A stretch of 64,000 nt of DNA from CAIKZZ01 sp036742455 (GTDB taxonomy: Bacteria > Pseudomonadota > Gammaproteobacteria > Steroidobacterales > Steroidobacteraceae), in NCBI GenBank assembly GCA_036742455.1, contig DAINQU010000006.1, positions 92,380 to 156,379 on the forward strand, written 5' to 3'. Position 1 is the stretch's first letter. Every line of letters begins with the position of its first letter. The position numbers and the translations under genes were made by a program. Under the pieces are notes generated by a model, which worked only from the letters and a program-made list of their open reading frames with translations, ran no database searches and was not told the DNA's origin. This document shows positions 31,403 through 41,200 of this stretch, in pieces.

Positions 31403-33996
31403 GCCACCACCACGTTGACGAGCTTGCCCTTCACCACGATCACTTTGCGCACGGTGAGTTCCCCGATGAACCGCTGCACCGTCGCATCGGCCAAGGCGGT
31501 CTCGCGAACGCTGGCTTCATCCGCATCGACGGCGACGGTGATCTGGCTGCGCAGTTTGCCGTTGACTTGCACGACGAGCGTCACCGCATCCTGCGTCAAC
31601 GCCTCCGGATCCGCCGAGGGCCACGGCTCATCGATCAAGGCCGTCGTATGGCCGAGCGCCTGCCAGAGGGCGTGGGTGACGTGCGGAACGACCGGCGACA
31701 GCACGAGTACGGCGATTTCCAGGGCTTCGTGCACGACGGCCCGCGCCGACTCCGAGGCCGTGTCGTGACGGGAGATCGCATTCAACAACTCCATCACCGC
31801 GGCGATCGCGGTGTTGAAGGTCCGACGCCGACCGTAGTCATCGCCGACTTTGATCAACGTCTGGTGCGCAAGGCGCCGCAAATCTTTATCCGCCGGCGTC
31901 ATCGCGGCGCGATCCAAGGCCGGTACCGGCCCCGCAGACACCGCGGTGTGGACGGCCTTCCAAAGACGCTTCAGGAAGCGGAAAGCGCCCTCCGCGCCCT
32001 CATCCGACCAATCGAGCGACAGCTCGGGCGGCGCCGCGAACATCATGAACAGACGCGCCGTATCCGCGCCGTAGCGATCAATGAACGCCTGCGGATCGAC
32101 ACCGTTGTTCTTCGACTTCGACATGGTGCCGATGCCGCCGCTTTCGACCGGCAGCCCATCGGCCTTCAGGCGGGCACCCACCGGCGTCCCTCTCTCGTCC
32201 GTTACGACTTCCACGTCGGCCGGGTTGTAGTACACCACTCGACCCGAGGCTGGCTTGCGGAAGTAAATCGCGTTGCGCACCATGCCCTGCGTCAGCAGGT
32301 TCGAGAAGGGTTCGCCGAGCTCGACCAGTCCGAGGTCGCGCATCACCTTCGTCCAGAAGCGCGAATACAGCAAATGCAAAATGGCGTGCTCGATGCCACC
32401 GATGTACTGATCGGCCGGCAACCAGTAGCCGACGCGACCGTCCACCATCGCCGCGTCGTTACCGGCCGACGCGTAGCGCAGGAAGTACCACGAGGAATCG
32501 ACAAAGGTATCCATCGTGTCCGTTTCGCGACGCGCGGTACTCCCGCAGCGCGGGCATTGGCACTCGACAAACGCCGCGTGGCGACCGAGCGGATTACCCG
32601 AGCCGTCCGGCACGAGATCCACGGGGAGCACCACCGGCAGATCGGTCTCGGGGACGGGGACCACGCCGCAGCTCGCACAGTGAATCAGCGGGATCGGGCA
32701 GCCCCAGTAACGCTGCCGCGAGATCCCCCAGTCGCGCAGGCGCCACTGCACCTGCAGCGAGCCAAGCCCCTTGCCGGTGAGGTCAGCGGCGATACGCGCG
32801 ATCGCGTCGGCGTGACCGAGACCGTCGTACGGCCCTGAGTGCACGCACACGCCCTCTTCGGCGTACCACGCCTGCCAGGCGTCGGTGGAATACGGCTGGC
32901 CACCGACGTCGATGACCTGACGGATGGGCAGGCTGTATTTCTGAGCGAACGCAAAGTCACGCTCGTCGTGCGCCGGTACGCCCATCACGGCGCCCTCGCC
33001 GTAGCCCATCAGCACGTAATTGCCCACCCAGACCGGGACGGCGGCGCCGGTGAGCGGGTGCGTGACGGTCAGACCCGTCGGCATGCCCTTCTTTTCCATG
33101 GTGGCCAAATCGGCCTCCATGACACTGCCGCGCTTGCATTCGTCCACAAACGCCGCGAGCGCGGCGTCGGTCGTGGCGGCATGGGTCGCGAGTGGGTGTT
33201 CGGCCGCGACGGCGACAAAGGTCACGCCCATCACCGTATCGGCCCGAGTCGTGAACACTTTCAGGGTGTGCTCAACGCCCTGCAAGGTGTACGGGAATGC
33301 GATGGTGACGCCTTCGCTGCGCCCGATCCAATTGGCCTGCATCGTGCGCACGCGCTCCGGCCAGCCTTCCAACTGCTGGACATCGTCCAACAGTTCCTGC
33401 GCATAGCGGGTGATCGCGAGGTAATACATCGGGATTTCGCGCTTTTCGACCAACGCGCCGGTGCGCCAGCCGCGACCGTCGATGACCTGCTCATTGGCGA
33501 GGACCGTGTGGTCCACCGGATCCCAATTCACCGTACCGGTCTTTTGATAGGCGATGCCCGATTCGAGCATCTTCAAGAACAGCCACTGATTCCAGCGGTA
33601 GTAATCGGGTTTGCAGGTCGTGACCTCGCGGTCCCAATCGAGCCCGAAGCCGAGCGCCTTCAACTGACGCTTCATCGTCGCGATGTTCTCGTCCGTCCAT
33701 TGCGCGGGCGGTACGTTGTTGGCGATGGCGGCATTTTCAGCAGGCAACCCAAAGGCATCCCAACCCATCGGTTGCAGCACGTTGCGACCCTGCATGCGCA
33801 TGTAGCGCGAGATCACATCGCCGATCGTGTAGTTGCGGACGTGGCCCATGTGCAGCCGACCCGACGGGTACGGGAACATGGACAAGCAGTAATACTTCGG
33901 GCGGGACGTGTCTTCGACCGCCCGGAAAGTGCCTGCCTCGTCCCAATGGCGCTGTGCCGCTGCTTCGACGAGTGCCGGTTCGTAAGTCTCTTGCAT
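31399..33996 (-). CDS. leuS: leucyl-tRNA synthetase
   Basis: LeuS charges tRNA-Leu. The 865-residue product is close to E. coli length (860). It shows YCLSMFPYPSGRLHMGHVRNYTIGDV (HIGH motif as HMGH, near residue 47) and the CP1 editing domain with TRADTVMGVTF and GVPAHDERDF. It also has ICYE-free zinc-type motifs HCASCGVVP and CPRCGS, and TMSKSKNNGVDP (KMSKS) near residue 615. ATG 33996 starts the frame. It is coupled to lptE and follows tyrB after 69 nt. Confidence 0.98.
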   Translation of the reverse strand: MQETYEPALVEAAAQRHWDEAGTFRAVEDTSRPKYYCLSMFPYPSGRLHMGHVRNYTIGDVISRYMRMQGRNVLQPMGWDAFGLPAENAAIANNVPPAQWTDENIATMKRQLKALGFGLDWDREVTTCKPDYYRWNQWLFLKMLESGIAYQKTGTVNWDPVDHTVLANEQVIDGRGWRTGALVEKREIPMYYLAITRYAQELLDDVQQLEGWPERVRTMQANWIGRSEGVTIAFPYTLQGVEHTLKVFTTRADTVMGVTFVAVAAEHPLATHAATTDAALAAFVDECKRGSVMEADLATMEKKGMPTGLTVTHPLTGAAVPVWVGNYVLMGYGEGAVMGVPAHDERDFAFAQKYSLPIRQVIDVGGQPYSTDAWQAWYAEEGVCVHSGPYDGLGHADAIARIAADLTGKGLGSLQVQWRLRDWGISRQRYWGCPIPLIHCASCGVVPVPETDLPVVLPVDLVPDGSGNPLGRHAAFVECQCPRCGSTARRETDTMDTFVDSSWYFLRYASAGNDAAMVDGRVGYWLPADQYIGGIEHAILHLLYSRFWTKVMRDLGLVELGEPFSNLLTQGMVRNAIYFRKPASGRVVYYNPADVEVVTDERGTPVGARLKADGLPVESGGIGTMSKSKNNGVDPQAFIDRYGADTARLFMMFAAPPELSLDWSDEGAEGAFRFLKRLWKAVHTAVSAGPVPALDRAAMTPADKDLRRLAHQTLIKVGDDYGRRRTFNTAIAAVMELLNAISRHDTASESARAVVHEALEIAVLVLSPVVPHVTHALWQALGHTTALIDEPWPSADPEALTQDAVTLVVQVNGKLRSQITVAVDADEASVRETALADATVQRFIGELTVRKVIVVKGKLVNVVVA

Positions 33997-34065
33997 GGGG
34001 TCTGATCCTCAAGGGGTCGCTAAGGATACCGGATCAGCGCCCCCCTTTTGGATGGGTCCGCGCCG

Positions 34066-35262
34066 TTAGCGCAGCGCCTCCCGTATAGCCGCCGCCACAC
34101 GGCCGACAGCGGCTTCGGGCAGTCCGGCGAGATTGATGCGACCGTCCGGGGCCGTGTAGACGTGCGCGTGTGTCGCCAGCCGCGCCACGGCGTCCGGACC
34201 CAACGCGCCCAAAATCGAGAACATGCCGCGCTGCCGGGCGATGTAATCGAACCGCCGGTCTCCCCATTCCGTCGCCAACGCGTCGGCGAGGGCACGGCGC
34301 AGCCGGTTCACGCGATCGCGCATGTCGCTCAATTCCGCTTTCCAGCCCTCCACCAGCAGCGGATCCGCGGCCAGTGTCGCGACGATCGCGGCGCCGTGGT
34401 CGGGCGGCATGGAGTACATCCGCCGCGCCAGCATCTGCAGGTGCCCAAAGGTGATGGCCGCGGCGCTCGGGGTGCGGGCCACGACCATGACCGCGCCGAC
34501 GCGCTCGCGGTACAGCCCGAAGTTCTTGGAACAGGACACCGAAATCAGGACTTCCGGCAATCGCGCCGCCAACATCCGCAAGGCCGCGCCGTCTTCATCG
34601 AGGCCATTGCCTAGGCCCTGATAGGCCTGATCGATCAACGGCACCAACTGACGACGCTCGAGGACGTCGGCCAGGCGCTCCCACTGTTCGGCGGTCAGGT
34701 CTTCGCCGGTCGGGTTGTGACAGGCGCCTTGCAACAATACGACCGAGCCCGGGGCTGCGGCGTCCAGCGCCGCCAGCATCGCCTCCACACACAACTCGCT
34801 ACGGGCCACGTCGTAGTACGGGAACCGCCGCGCCGTGAGTCCCGCGCTGGTCAACAGCGGGTGGTGATTGGCCCACGTCGGGTCGCCGATCAGTACGTCA
34901 CTCGTGCTGCCGCTTTTCACGATCAGGTCACCGATGAGCCGCAAGGCGCCGCAACCGCCGGGGGTCTGCAAGGTCACCACGCGGCCGGCCTGCAGCGCCG
35001 GATGCGCAGGCCCGAGCACCAACTGCTCGATAAAAGCGGCGAATGCTCGGTTACCCGCGGGGCCCACGTACGACTTGCTTGCCTGCGTCGCGATCAGCCG
35101 AGCTTCCGCCGCCTTGACTGCGGCCATGACCGGGGTGCGGCCGCTGGCGTCCTTGTAGACACCGACGCCGAGATCGACTTTGTCCGGGGAGGTGTCCTGT
35201 GCATACGCCGCCATGACAGCGAGCAGAGCATCCGGGGGTTGCGGTAACAGTTGATCAAGCAT
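34066..35262 (-). CDS. aromatic amino acid / aspartate aminotransferase (TyrB/AspC type)
   Basis: This 398-residue fold-type I PLP enzyme has the class I motif VDLGVGVYKDASGRTPVM near residue 27, LLQGACHNPTGEDL, PLIDQAYQGLGNG and the PLP lysine in SVSCSKNFGLYRERVGA (near residue 250). The C-terminal GMFSILG and INLAGL are also typical. It would transaminate aromatic amino acids or aspartate with 2-oxoglutarate; specificity is not decidable here. ATG 35262 is used; a frame starting at 35376 has no homology in its first 38 residues. It sits between lnt and leuS. Confidence 0.9.
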   Translation of the reverse strand: MLDQLLPQPPDALLAVMAAYAQDTSPDKVDLGVGVYKDASGRTPVMAAVKAAEARLIATQASKSYVGPAGNRAFAAFIEQLVLGPAHPALQAGRVVTLQTPGGCGALRLIGDLIVKSGSTSDVLIGDPTWANHHPLLTSAGLTARRFPYYDVARSELCVEAMLAALDAAAPGSVVLLQGACHNPTGEDLTAEQWERLADVLERRQLVPLIDQAYQGLGNGLDEDGAALRMLAARLPEVLISVSCSKNFGLYRERVGAVMVVARTPSAAAITFGHLQMLARRMYSMPPDHGAAIVATLAADPLLVEGWKAELSDMRDRVNRLRRALADALATEWGDRRFDYIARQRGMFSILGALGPDAVARLATHAHVYTAPDGRINLAGLPEAAVGRVAAAIREALR

Positions 35263-35335
35263 GTGGCGTCTCACGGTCCGTAGACCCCGAGCATACCTGA
35301 GCCCCTTGCCGGAGGTGACGGCCGACCGATGAGGG

Positions 35336-36835
35336 TCAGCGTGGGCGTGTACGGCGGCGTAGCGCGACCAGCACACCGATCAGCGCGAGGACCAGCGCCG
35401 GCCGGTTACCCAGCGTGGCGTATGGCGTCAAACCGGTGCGCGCTTCGACGGTGCCCTCGAGCACCGTCGGCGTGAACTGCGGGCTGCGGGACACGACGCG
35501 ACCGGACGGATCGATGAAGGCCGTGATACCGGTATTGGTGGCGCGCATCAACCAACGGCCGGCTTCCAGCGCACGCATGCGCGTGATCTCAAGGTGCTGG
35601 TGAGGAGCCGACGAATTGCCGAACCACGCGTCGTTACTGACGTTGACCAACAACGTGGCATCGCGCAACACGCCCAACTGTTCGGCGGCATACGCATCTT
35701 CGTAACAAATCGTCACGCCGATCCGTTCCCCGGCCGCCGACAGCGCCGGCTGTTCGGCGTCACCGGGCAAAAAGTCGACGTAGAAGAGATCCAAGCCGCG
35801 CATCCAGCCGCGCACAAAATCCGGGACCGGAAAGAACTCTCCGAACGGTACCAAGCGGCGCTTGTAGTACCAAGTTTCACCGTCGGCCAGCGCAACGAGG
35901 CCGTTGCGGTAGCCCGCGCGCTCCGTGTCGTAGCGTACAAGGCCGAGGAGCAAATCGCTGTGCTTGGCTTGCGCCGCTTGGTACAGCGTCGTCAAGAAGG
36001 GGACTGCCTCGTGATAGAGCACCGGTAAGGCCGATTCGGGCCAAACGATGAGATCGTGTCCCAGCATTGGCTCGGTCAGTGTGCGGTAGACGGTGAAGCT
36101 GTGATCGCGATGCTCCGCTACCCATTTTTCGTCTTGGGCGATAGCACCCTGCACGAGTGCCACGCTGTGGTGGCGGCCGGTGGCTTGGGTGAACGGTACG
36201 CGCTGCAGTGCCGCCCCGCCCGCAAGCAGCGCGATCACCCCGAGACCGGCAATCCAGCGCTGCGGTCGCGATCCCTCAACGATCCACAGCAGTGCGATGG
36301 CCAGCCACGCAACCAACACGCTCGCGCCGTAGACGCCGAACAACGGAACGAAACCGGCAAGGGGGGTATCGAGTACGGCGTACCCAAGCGAGAGCCACGG
36401 GAACCCCGAGAGGAACCACCCTCGCACCCACTCCAGCAGGACCCAGCCACCGACGAGACCGAGCGCGCCGCGCACCGTCGTGGACGGGGCGTACACGCGG
36501 GTCGCAAGCACACCCAACAGGGCCGGGTAACACGCCATGATCAGCACGAGGCCGACCATGAGCAGTAGCGCAATGGCCACCGGGGCACCGGCCACGGTGT
36601 GCACGCTGTGATAGACCCAATAGGTACCGGCGAAAAAAAGACCGCCGCCGAATGCAAAGCCGACAGACGCCGCACGGCGCATCGACAGGCCGCGCCACAG
36701 CCAAAACAGCAGTGCGAGCGTCACCGGCGCCAAAACCCGCCAAGCGGTCGGCGCGTAGGCCAGCGCATGCACAGCGCCGGCCGCCGCGGCGACCAGCGCC
36801 GGCCGTTGGCGCAGCGCCTCCGCAATACGGCGCAT
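35336..36835 (-). CDS. lnt: apolipoprotein N-acyltransferase
   Basis: Lnt adds the third acyl chain to lipoproteins at the inner membrane. The 499-residue protein has about six to seven membrane segments over residues 10-215, then a nitrilase-like periplasmic domain. The catalytic triad is visible as IVWPESALP (Glu), YYKRRLVPFGEFFP (Lys) and GVTICYEDAY (Cys). A further hydrophobic segment closes the C terminus. ATG 36835 shares one base with the corC stop (TGATG). The corC-lnt order is conserved. Confidence 0.96.
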   Translation of the reverse strand: MRRIAEALRQRPALVAAAAGAVHALAYAPTAWRVLAPVTLALLFWLWRGLSMRRAASVGFAFGGGLFFAGTYWVYHSVHTVAGAPVAIALLLMVGLVLIMACYPALLGVLATRVYAPSTTVRGALGLVGGWVLLEWVRGWFLSGFPWLSLGYAVLDTPLAGFVPLFGVYGASVLVAWLAIALLWIVEGSRPQRWIAGLGVIALLAGGAALQRVPFTQATGRHHSVALVQGAIAQDEKWVAEHRDHSFTVYRTLTEPMLGHDLIVWPESALPVLYHEAVPFLTTLYQAAQAKHSDLLLGLVRYDTERAGYRNGLVALADGETWYYKRRLVPFGEFFPVPDFVRGWMRGLDLFYVDFLPGDAEQPALSAAGERIGVTICYEDAYAAEQLGVLRDATLLVNVSNDAWFGNSSAPHQHLEITRMRALEAGRWLMRATNTGITAFIDPSGRVVSRSPQFTPTVLEGTVEARTGLTPYATLGNRPALVLALIGVLVALRRRTRPR

Positions 36836-37695
36836 CAGCCGTCGGCCGGCGGCGGCGTGACGTCGTGGGCCGTCACCACCTTCAGCGACTCGATGCGCCG
36901 ACGCGACGCGCGCACGACACGAAACTCAAACTCACCGATGCGGACGAGATCCCCGCGCCGTGGCAAGCGACCGAAGGCTTGCGCGACGAGGCCGCCCACC
37001 GTGTCGTAATCCTCATCGGACAGGTCGGCCCTAAAGTACTCGTTAAAGTCCTCGATGCGCGTCAGGGCTTGGACGGTGAACTCACACGGCCCATCGCGGC
37101 GTATCGGTTGATCGTCGTCGGTGTCGTGTTCATCGGCGATGTCACCGACAATTTGCTCGATCACGTCTTCGATGGTGACCAATCCGGCGACACCGCCGTA
37201 TTCGTCCACCACGATCGCCATGTGGTTGTGGTTCTTGCGAAACTCCCGCAACAACACGTTCAAGCGCTTGCTCTCGGGCACGAAGACCGCTGGGCGGACA
37301 AACTCACGGATGTCGAAGTCCTGATCGCTGCTTTCCACGAAGTGGCGTAGCAAATCTTTGGCAAGCAAGATGCCGATCACTTCGTCACGGTCTTCGCCGA
37401 TCACGGGGAACCGGGAGTGCCCGGATTCGACGACGGCGGCCAACAGATCTTTCGGTCGGTCATCGCGCGCGACCACCGCCATCATGGAACGCGCCACCAT
37501 GATGTCGCGTACCTTCAGTTCGCCGACGGCGAGCACGCCTTCAAGCATCTCAAACGAATCTGCGTCGAACAGACCGCGCTCGCTCGCCTCGCGCAGTTCT
37601 TCCACGAGATCCTCGCGATCTTGGGGCTCGTCGGAAAACTGCTGCAACACACGCTGCAACCAGCCCGTTCGCAAGGGCCCTCGCGAATCAGACAT
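36835..37695 (-). CDS. corC: CorC/YbeX family CBS-domain protein
   Basis: The 286-residue soluble protein has a CBS pair (about residues 65-190: KVRDIMVARSMMAVV, then VVDEYGGVAGLVTIEDVIEQIVG) and a C-terminal transporter-associated domain (DYDTVGGLVAQAFGRLPRRGDLV). CorC/YbeX is linked to magnesium/cobalt efflux and ribosome maturation; the exact role is debated. ATG 37695 is chosen because AGGA lies 8 nt upstream; an in-frame ATG at 37701 is only 2 nt from it. The start overlaps the ybeY end by 8 nt. Confidence 0.94.
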   Translation of the reverse strand: MSDSRGPLRTGWLQRVLQQFSDEPQDREDLVEELREASERGLFDADSFEMLEGVLAVGELKVRDIMVARSMMAVVARDDRPKDLLAAVVESGHSRFPVIGEDRDEVIGILLAKDLLRHFVESSDQDFDIREFVRPAVFVPESKRLNVLLREFRKNHNHMAIVVDEYGGVAGLVTIEDVIEQIVGDIADEHDTDDDQPIRRDGPCEFTVQALTRIEDFNEYFRADLSDEDYDTVGGLVAQAFGRLPRRGDLVRIGEFEFRVVRASRRRIESLKVVTAHDVTPPPADG

Positions 37696-38161
37696 CGGCA
37701 TCGTCCTGGTAGGGATTATCAAAACCGAGACCTTTGAGGACACGACGTTCTCGTCGCTCCATGCGCTCGGCATCGGCATCGTCTTCGTGGTCGTGGCCGA
37801 GCAAATGCAGGGTGCCGTGCACAACCATGTGCGCCCAGTGGGCTGCCAGCGTCTTACCCTGTTCTCGGGCTTCGCGGGCGACCACCCGCGCGCAGATCAC
37901 GAGATCCCCGAGCGGACGCGCCTCACCGCGCAGCGCACCCGGCGGCACGTCCGCCGGAAAACTGAGCACATTGGTGGGCTTGGGCTTGCCACGGTATGCG
38001 GCATTGAGCTTCTGGCTTTCGCCGGGCGTCACAATCCGCACCGACAGCGTCGCGTCACGACCGCGCGCGCCGGCCGCCGCATCGGCCCACGACCGGATGA
38101 GCTTGGCCGAGGGCGCCCAAGGATGGCGGGTGCCGTACGCGACGTCGGTGGCTAAGGTCAT
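37688..38161 (-). CDS. ybeY: endoribonuclease YbeY
   Basis: YbeY is a metal-dependent RNase needed for 16S rRNA 3'-end processing and ribosome quality control. The 157-residue product shows TNVLSFPAD near residue 63, LGDLVICA and the metal-binding HGTLHLLGHDHE (near residue 114) with its three histidines. ATG 38161 overlaps the ybeZ stop as ATGA. Gene order ybeZ-ybeY-corC-lnt is the same as in E. coli. Confidence 0.97.
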   Translation of the reverse strand: MTLATDVAYGTRHPWAPSAKLIRSWADAAAGARGRDATLSVRIVTPGESQKLNAAYRGKPKPTNVLSFPADVPPGALRGEARPLGDLVICARVVAREAREQGKTLAAHWAHMVVHGTLHLLGHDHEDDADAERMERRERRVLKGLGFDNPYQDDADV

Positions 38162-39117
38162 GATCCGTCTCCGGCGCGTTCGTAGGCCTGCACGATGCGC
38201 TGCACCAGTGGGTGACGCACGACGTCCATGGAACTGAACCGCGTGAACGCCACCCCCGGCACACCGTCTAGCACGTGCATCACGTGCCTTAGCCCCGACA
38301 TCCGGTTGCTCGGAAGATCGGTCTGCGTGACGTCGCCCGTGACCACGGCCTTGGAACCGAAGCCGATGCGGGTCAGGAACATCTTCATCTGCTCAACGGT
38401 GGTGTTTTGCGCTTCATCCAAAATAATGAACGCGTCGTTCAGCGTACGCCCACGCATGAACGCGAGCGGCGCAATCTCAATGACATTGCGTTCGATGAGA
38501 CGCGACACCTTGTCGTAGCCGAGCATTTCATAGAGCGCGTCGTACATCGGTCGCAGGTACGGATCGACTTTCTGTGTCAGATCCCCCGGCAGAAAACCGA
38601 GCCGTTCGCCGGCCTCTACCGCCGGTCGCACCAACACGATCCGACGCACACGATCCGTCTGCAAGGCTTCCACCGCGCAAGCGACCGCGAGATAAGTTTT
38701 ACCGGTACCGGCCGGCCCAATTCCGAAGGTGAGGTCCACGGTGCGGATCGACGCGAGATAACCGACTTGGTTCGCGCCACGGCCCCGGATCTGGCCGCGG
38801 TGTGTCGCAACCTTGACCTCGCCGTGATCGGCGTCCGCGCCGGTGGCATCCTCCGCCATACCGCTCTCTTGGATAGCGAGATGCACATCGCGCGGGGTGA
38901 TCCGCCGACCGCCGCCACCGTACAGGTGCTCCAAGATGCGACCCGCATCCGCCGCACGCGCGCCTTCGATCAAAAACACATTGCCGCGCCGATGGACGCC
39001 GACCGACAAGCGCGTCTCAATTTGGCGCAGATGCTCATCGAGGGGGCCACACAAGACCGCCAACCGCTCGTTGTCAGCCGGCTCCAACACCAATTCGCAG
39101 GTACTGGGGGCGTTCAC
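38158..39117 (-). CDS. ybeZ: PhoH-like ATPase YbeZ
   Basis: The 319-residue protein has a KH-like N-terminal part and a PhoH ATPase domain with Walker A GPAGTGKTYLAV (near residue 133), LVRPAVEAGERLGFLPGDL and Walker B FIILDEAQNTT. YbeZ interacts with YbeY in rRNA processing. It starts with GTG overlapping the miaB stop as GTGA. Length is slightly shorter than E. coli YbeZ (346). Confidence 0.96.
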   Translation of the reverse strand: MNAPSTCELVLEPADNERLAVLCGPLDEHLRQIETRLSVGVHRRGNVFLIEGARAADAGRILEHLYGGGGRRITPRDVHLAIQESGMAEDATGADADHGEVKVATHRGQIRGRGANQVGYLASIRTVDLTFGIGPAGTGKTYLAVACAVEALQTDRVRRIVLVRPAVEAGERLGFLPGDLTQKVDPYLRPMYDALYEMLGYDKVSRLIERNVIEIAPLAFMRGRTLNDAFIILDEAQNTTVEQMKMFLTRIGFGSKAVVTGDVTQTDLPSNRMSGLRHVMHVLDGVPGVAFTRFSSMDVVRHPLVQRIVQAYERAGDGS

Positions 39118-40451
39118 GACGCGTCAGTGGCCAGACGGCCGCGCAGCGAGTTCGGCATCGCCTCGGTGATGATCACATCGGCAAACTGGCCGACGAGGGA
39201 GACCGGCGCATCGAAGTTCACCCAACGCAGGCACTCGGTGCGCCCGGCCCATTGCCGCGCATCCTTGCGGGAGTTCCGCTCGACAAGCACGCGAACGGTC
39301 TGGCCGACCATGGCACGACTGCGCTCGCGCGCAAATTCGTTGATCCGTTCCTGCAGACGCTCTAAGCGCGCCTGCTTAATCTCCGGCGTGACGTCGTCCG
39401 GGAGTGACGCCGCCGGGGTACCTGGGCGACGGCTGTAGATGAAACTGAAGCTCTGATCAAAGCGTATCTCTTCGATCAATTGCATGGTGGCTTCGAAATC
39501 GCGATCGGTTTCACCGGGAAAGCCCACGATAAAGTCCGAGGAAATCGAAATGTCCGGGCGCAGCGCGCGCAATCGACGGATCTTCTGCTTGAATTCGAGC
39601 GCCGTGTAGCGGCGCTTCATCGCCATCAGGATGCGATCGGAACCCGACTGCACCGGCAGATGCAACTGATTGACGAGCTTCGGGACGCGCCCGTACACCT
39701 CAATCAACCGATCCGAGAAGTCGAGCGGATGCGAGGTCGTGAAGCGAATCCGCTCAACGCCCTCAACAGCCGCCACGTGCTCGATTAAGAGGGCCAAATC
39801 GGCGGTGTCGCCATCGTCGAGGAGACCGTCGTAACCGTTGACGTTCTGGCCCAGCAGGGTGATTTCACGGACGCCTTGGGCGGCGAGCGCACGCACTTCC
39901 TCCATCACCTGCGCCATCGGGCGACTGATTTCCTCGCCGCGCGTATACGGCACGACGCAGAAACTGCAGTACTTGCTGCAGCCTTCCATGATGGAAACGA
40001 ACGCACTCGCACTGGTGCGCTCCTCGGGCATCGGCAATTCGTCGAACTTCTCGTTCTCGGGAAACGAGACGTCGACTTGCGGACGGCCCGTTTGACGTAC
40101 GCGCGCCAGCAAGGCCGGCAAGCGATGCAGCGTCTGCGGGCCAAAGACCACATCAACGAAGGGCATGCGATCAATGATGCCCTCCCCTTCTTGACTCGCG
40201 ACGCAGCCGCCGACCCCGATGAGCAGGCTCGGTTTGCTGCGCTTCATCTCACCGTAGACGCCGAGATGGGAAAACACCTTCTCCTCCGCTTTTTCGCGGA
40301 TAGAACACGTGTTCAACAAAATCACATCGGCCTGATCAGGGTCTTCGGTGAGCTCAAGGCCCTCCGCGGCTTTGAGTGCGTCCACCATGCGGGTGGAGTC
40401 GTACTCGTTCATCTGACAGCCGAACGTCTTGAGGTATAGGTAGCCGGGCAT
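39114..40451 (-). CDS. miaB: tRNA-2-methylthio-N6-dimethylallyladenosine synthase MiaB
   Basis: MiaB methylthiolates i6A37 of tRNAs reading UNN codons. The 445-residue radical SAM protein has an N-terminal UPF0004 domain with the second-cluster cysteines (FGCQMN, LLNTCSIRE, GVGGCVA) and the SAM cluster motif CSKYCSFCVVPYTRG near residue 157. A TRAM domain closes the C terminus. The ATG at 40451 is the first gene of the long minus-strand cluster. A terminator of the upstream ssb gene lies 58 nt before it. Confidence 0.97.
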   Translation of the reverse strand: MPGYLYLKTFGCQMNEYDSTRMVDALKAAEGLELTEDPDQADVILLNTCSIREKAEEKVFSHLGVYGEMKRSKPSLLIGVGGCVASQEGEGIIDRMPFVDVVFGPQTLHRLPALLARVRQTGRPQVDVSFPENEKFDELPMPEERTSASAFVSIMEGCSKYCSFCVVPYTRGEEISRPMAQVMEEVRALAAQGVREITLLGQNVNGYDGLLDDGDTADLALLIEHVAAVEGVERIRFTTSHPLDFSDRLIEVYGRVPKLVNQLHLPVQSGSDRILMAMKRRYTALEFKQKIRRLRALRPDISISSDFIVGFPGETDRDFEATMQLIEEIRFDQSFSFIYSRRPGTPAASLPDDVTPEIKQARLERLQERINEFARERSRAMVGQTVRVLVERNSRKDARQWAGRTECLRWVNFDAPVSLVGQFADVIITEAMPNSLRGRLATDAS

Positions 40452-40508
40452 GGGATCGAAAGGCTCGCTGGGAGGTACAGGGTACCGTGGACGGGCCCAG
40501 ACCGAAAG

Positions 40509-40529
40509 ACGCCCCTACCGCAGGGGCGC
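40509..40529 (-). terminator. candidate intrinsic terminator of ssb
   Basis: On the minus strand GCGCCCCT pairs with AGGGGCGT around a 5-nt loop (GCGGT), followed by CTTTCGG. The U-tract is short, so efficiency is doubtful. It lies 40 nt after the ssb stop and before miaB. Confidence 0.5.
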
Positions 40530-40568
40530 CGGATTAATGGTTACGGTTCAGTGACTTGCCGTGCGCAC

Positions 40569-41075
<507 letters not shown>

Positions 41076-41200
41076 GGAATGCTCCTTCGTTCTGTCCGGG
41101 GGCGAACTGCCGCCTCCGCGTGTGCGTGCCGGAGAGTGTACCGTGCCCTCCGGCGAACCGTATGCCGACTATTTGCCCTGTTTGGGCAATTATTCGAGGG

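Noticed and set aside
31129..32838. Long open frame (569 codons) on the plus strand opposite lptE and leuS
   Set aside because: It is antisense to two certain genes and its product is a low-complexity Arg/His/Gly-rich shadow of codon bias in a GC-rich genome, with no recognisable domain.
41172..41192. Hairpin TTGCCC/GGGCAA after the MFS gene
   Set aside because: The stem is only 6 bp and no U-tract follows on the minus strand, so it was not called as a terminator.
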